Below the pieces are notes generated by a model that ran no database searches, was not told the origin of the DNA, and saw only the letters and a program-made list of their open reading frames with translations. The translations under genes and the position numbers were made by a program. DNA of 20,145 nt from a virus: positions 1 through 20,145 of the IMG/VR virus record IMGVR_UViG_3300001450_000448; one strand, 5' to 3'. Below, piece after piece: positions 19,266 through 20,145 of the stretch; the stretch's first letter is position 1; every line of letters begins with the position of its first letter.

Positions 19266-19951
19266 CACTTTATCTTAACTTTTCTAGGCGCACCCATGTA
19301 AGCCTTGCCCATACCACGAACTTCTCCGCCTTCCTTAAAGCCTGAAACCATTTTTTTAACACGTTTCTTATCAGAATCTGAAATGGTTTTTCCGCTTTCT
19401 TGCGTAACACCTGAAACCATTTTTTTAACACGCCTTCTATCAGAATCTGAAATGGTTTTCCCAGACTCTCTAGGGATTGAATCTACTTTCTTACGATCAG
19501 CGTCTGAAATAGTTTTTCCACCATCTTTAAAACCCTTAACGCCACGACCTTTAAGAATATCCTTTTTTGTAACCTTGCCGTCACCTGTTAAGTCAGGAAA
19601 TGCAGCGCCGCCTTTTTTCATGCCAATAGCCCGTTTGCTTTTTAGGGATTTCATAGCTCGTTCTTCCTTTATGTCTTTATCTTGTGACGTAGCCAATGCG
19701 GTATCAAGGCTCTTGGAACCTCTCCTCATACGAGTCTCTCCACCTTCTTTATCCACGAAGCTCTGACCAGCGCCTAATATGAGGTTTCCTAGTCCTTTTG
19801 GAAAAACACGTTTTAATTGTTTTAAAGCCGATCTGTTTTTTTCACCAGCAGTTTTAGATTCCTCAAACTTTTCCAAGGCTGCGGCTTGTCTTTTAGTAAG
19901 CTGAGCAAAGCTCTCGTTTTCATTTGGCTTATTCTTTGCGGTTCTAGGCAT
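19265..19951 (-). CDS. Basic repeat-bearing phage protein with a dockerin/EF-hand-like loop (228 aa)
   Basis: The first half is Lys-rich and helical in character. At residues 120-131 a loop reads DLTGDGKVTKKD, with acidic or hydroxyl side chains at positions 1, 3, 5 and 12 and Gly at 6, which is the EF-hand/dockerin pattern for Ca binding; position 12 is Asp rather than the usual Glu. Residues 145-211 hold three tandem units beginning GKTISD(A/S)D, followed by basic residues; two of them continue RVKKMVSG. The C terminus has GFKEGGEVRGMGKAYMG, a GGxVRGxG tail that, from memory, recurs in marine phage proteins. A clear AAAGGAG site precedes the ATG. It lies upstream of the portal, so a virion or packaging-associated role is plausible but unproven. 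Confidence 0.75.
   Translation of the reverse strand: MPRTAKNKPNENESFAQLTKRQAAALEKFEESKTAGEKNRSALKQLKRVFPKGLGNLILGAGQSFVDKEGGETRMRRGSKSLDTALATSQDKDIKEERAMKSLKSKRAIGMKKGGAAFPDLTGDGKVTKKDILKGRGVKGFKDGGKTISDADRKKVDSIPRESGKTISDSDRRRVKKMVSGVTQESGKTISDSDKKRVKKMVSGFKEGGEVRGMGKAYMGAPRKVKIK
19319..19519 (-). repeat. Three in-frame tandem repeats (GKTISDxD units)
   Basis: The plus strand shows two near-identical copies 69 bases apart, each running from CCTGAAACCATTTTTTTAAC to about GAATCTGAAATGGTTTT (near 19341-19391 and 19410-19460). A third, shorter and more diverged copy follows 57 bases on. They encode units of 23, 23 and 19 residues. Near-identity of two copies at DNA level suggests recent duplication. 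Within each copy AAACCATTT and AAATGGTTT are inverted repeats. Confidence 0.8.
19559..19594 (-). other. EF-hand/dockerin-like loop coding segment
   Basis: Encodes residues 120-131 of the 228-aa protein (DLTGDGKVTKKD). It fits D-x-T-x-D-G-x-V-T-x-x-D, the dockerin-type variant of the Ca loop. Only one loop is visible, so a paired EF-hand would need a partner molecule or a degenerate second loop. Confidence 0.5.
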
Positions 19952-20074
19952 TTAAAATACTCCTTTAAATCTTTGTGGACGGGCTATTGGACTAAATTTT
20001 TTTATCATGACGCTTTTTTTGCGCTTCTTCTTTTGAGGGCTAGGCTTAGGCTTCGATCCTATTCTTAGTGCCAT
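19952..20074 (-). CDS. Very small Lys-rich basic protein (40 aa)
   Basis: A 40-codon ORF that exactly fills the space between two neighbours: its ATG overlaps the preceding stop by one base (TAATG) and its TAA is directly followed by the next ATG. The protein has a strongly basic core, KPKPSPQKKKRKKS, and ends RPQRFKGVF. An AAAGG-like ribosome site lies in the end of the upstream gene. Nothing identifies a function; the charge suggests nucleic-acid or acidic-surface binding, but that is inference. The perfect fit between its neighbours is the main reason to call it a gene. Confidence 0.6.
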   Translation of the reverse strand: MALRIGSKPKPSPQKKKRKKSVMIKKFSPIARPQRFKGVF

Positions 20075-20145
20075 TAGAAAGTGCCTTTGAATTTACCGCC
20101 ACGCCCTTTAAGCACGGCTCCACCATTTTTGTAGCCAGGCGTAAA
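20074..20145 (-). CDS. Small basic Gly/Lys-rich protein, C-terminal part only
   Basis: Only the last 23 codons are inside the window; the gene continues past the right edge. The visible tail contains GYKNGGAVLKGRGGKFKGTF and stops with TAA. The GGAV and RG-rich tail matches the style of other small basic proteins in this window (those at 19265-19951, 16236-16445 and 9006-9284). The stop shares one base with the next start (TAATG), so the two are probably translationally coupled. Function is unknown. The reading frame is supported mainly by composition and by this junction. Confidence 0.6.
   Translation of the reverse strand, partial: FTPGYKNGGAVLKGRGGKFKGTF

Noticed and set aside
19341-19506. 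Possible CRISPR-like array (regularly spaced repeats)
   Set aside because: Units are contiguous coding repeats of 69 and 57 bases in one frame, without unique spacers or cas genes.
19305-19766. 153-aa plus-strand frame with repeated FLSESEMVFP-like units
   Set aside because: The repeats are simply the reverse reading of the GKTISDxD coding repeats of the 228-aa gene.

Overview
The window is the virion-structure region of a tailed, probably podovirus-like, bacteriophage. The basis is a single head-to-tail gene run: P22-type portal, scaffold-like protein, major capsid protein, capsid-associated proteins, connector-like proteins and tail or fibre proteins. The small accessory proteins resemble, from memory, those of uncultured marine phages of alphaproteobacterial hosts such as SAR11 or SAR116. 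That host guess is inference; no host gene, tRNA, integrase, replication gene or endolysin is visible. Large terminase is not seen and would be expected just beyond the right edge.

Every supported gene is on the minus strand, so transcription runs from base 20145 towards base 1. Packing is extreme: most neighbours share ATGA, TGATG or TAATG junctions, or are separated by fewer than 20 bases. Right to left: (1) 20145-16700, a partial small basic gene, a 40-aa basic gene, a repeat-bearing 228-aa gene, an unlisted 38-aa gene and the 815-aa portal. (2) 16699-14750, a block of small genes including an EF-hand membrane protein, two very short genes of 43 and 39 aa, a membrane coiled-coil protein, a 3TM-type holin and a conserved 65-aa protein. 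(3) 14757-11338, GroES-like co-chaperonin, scaffold-like protein, conserved 153-aa protein, decoration-like protein and major capsid protein.

(4) 11337-11215 is the main control junction: a strong rho-independent terminator follows the capsid gene, with a perfect 14-base palindrome, a candidate promoter and a second hairpin. (5) 11214-7838 holds two probable virion proteins, separated by a second terminator-like hairpin, then a run of small basic, membrane or exported proteins. (6) 7836-4369 holds a conserved hypothetical, connector or neck-type proteins, a Rossmann-like protein of unknown function and its small partner. (7) 4369-1 is a run of small beta-rich tail or fibre-type proteins ending in three related proteins that all finish in GDLA, then a gene cut by the left edge.

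In working terms, the portal, scaffold and capsid proteins build the procapsid, probably helped by the phage GroES. The 3TM holin suggests that at least part of the lysis machinery is carried inside the head operon. The connector and fibre genes complete the tail. Least explained are a dispersed set of Lys/Gly-rich small proteins sharing GG-A/E-V and RG-x-G type motifs, two Ca-binding-type loops on either side of the portal gene, and several RNA structures at gene junctions.
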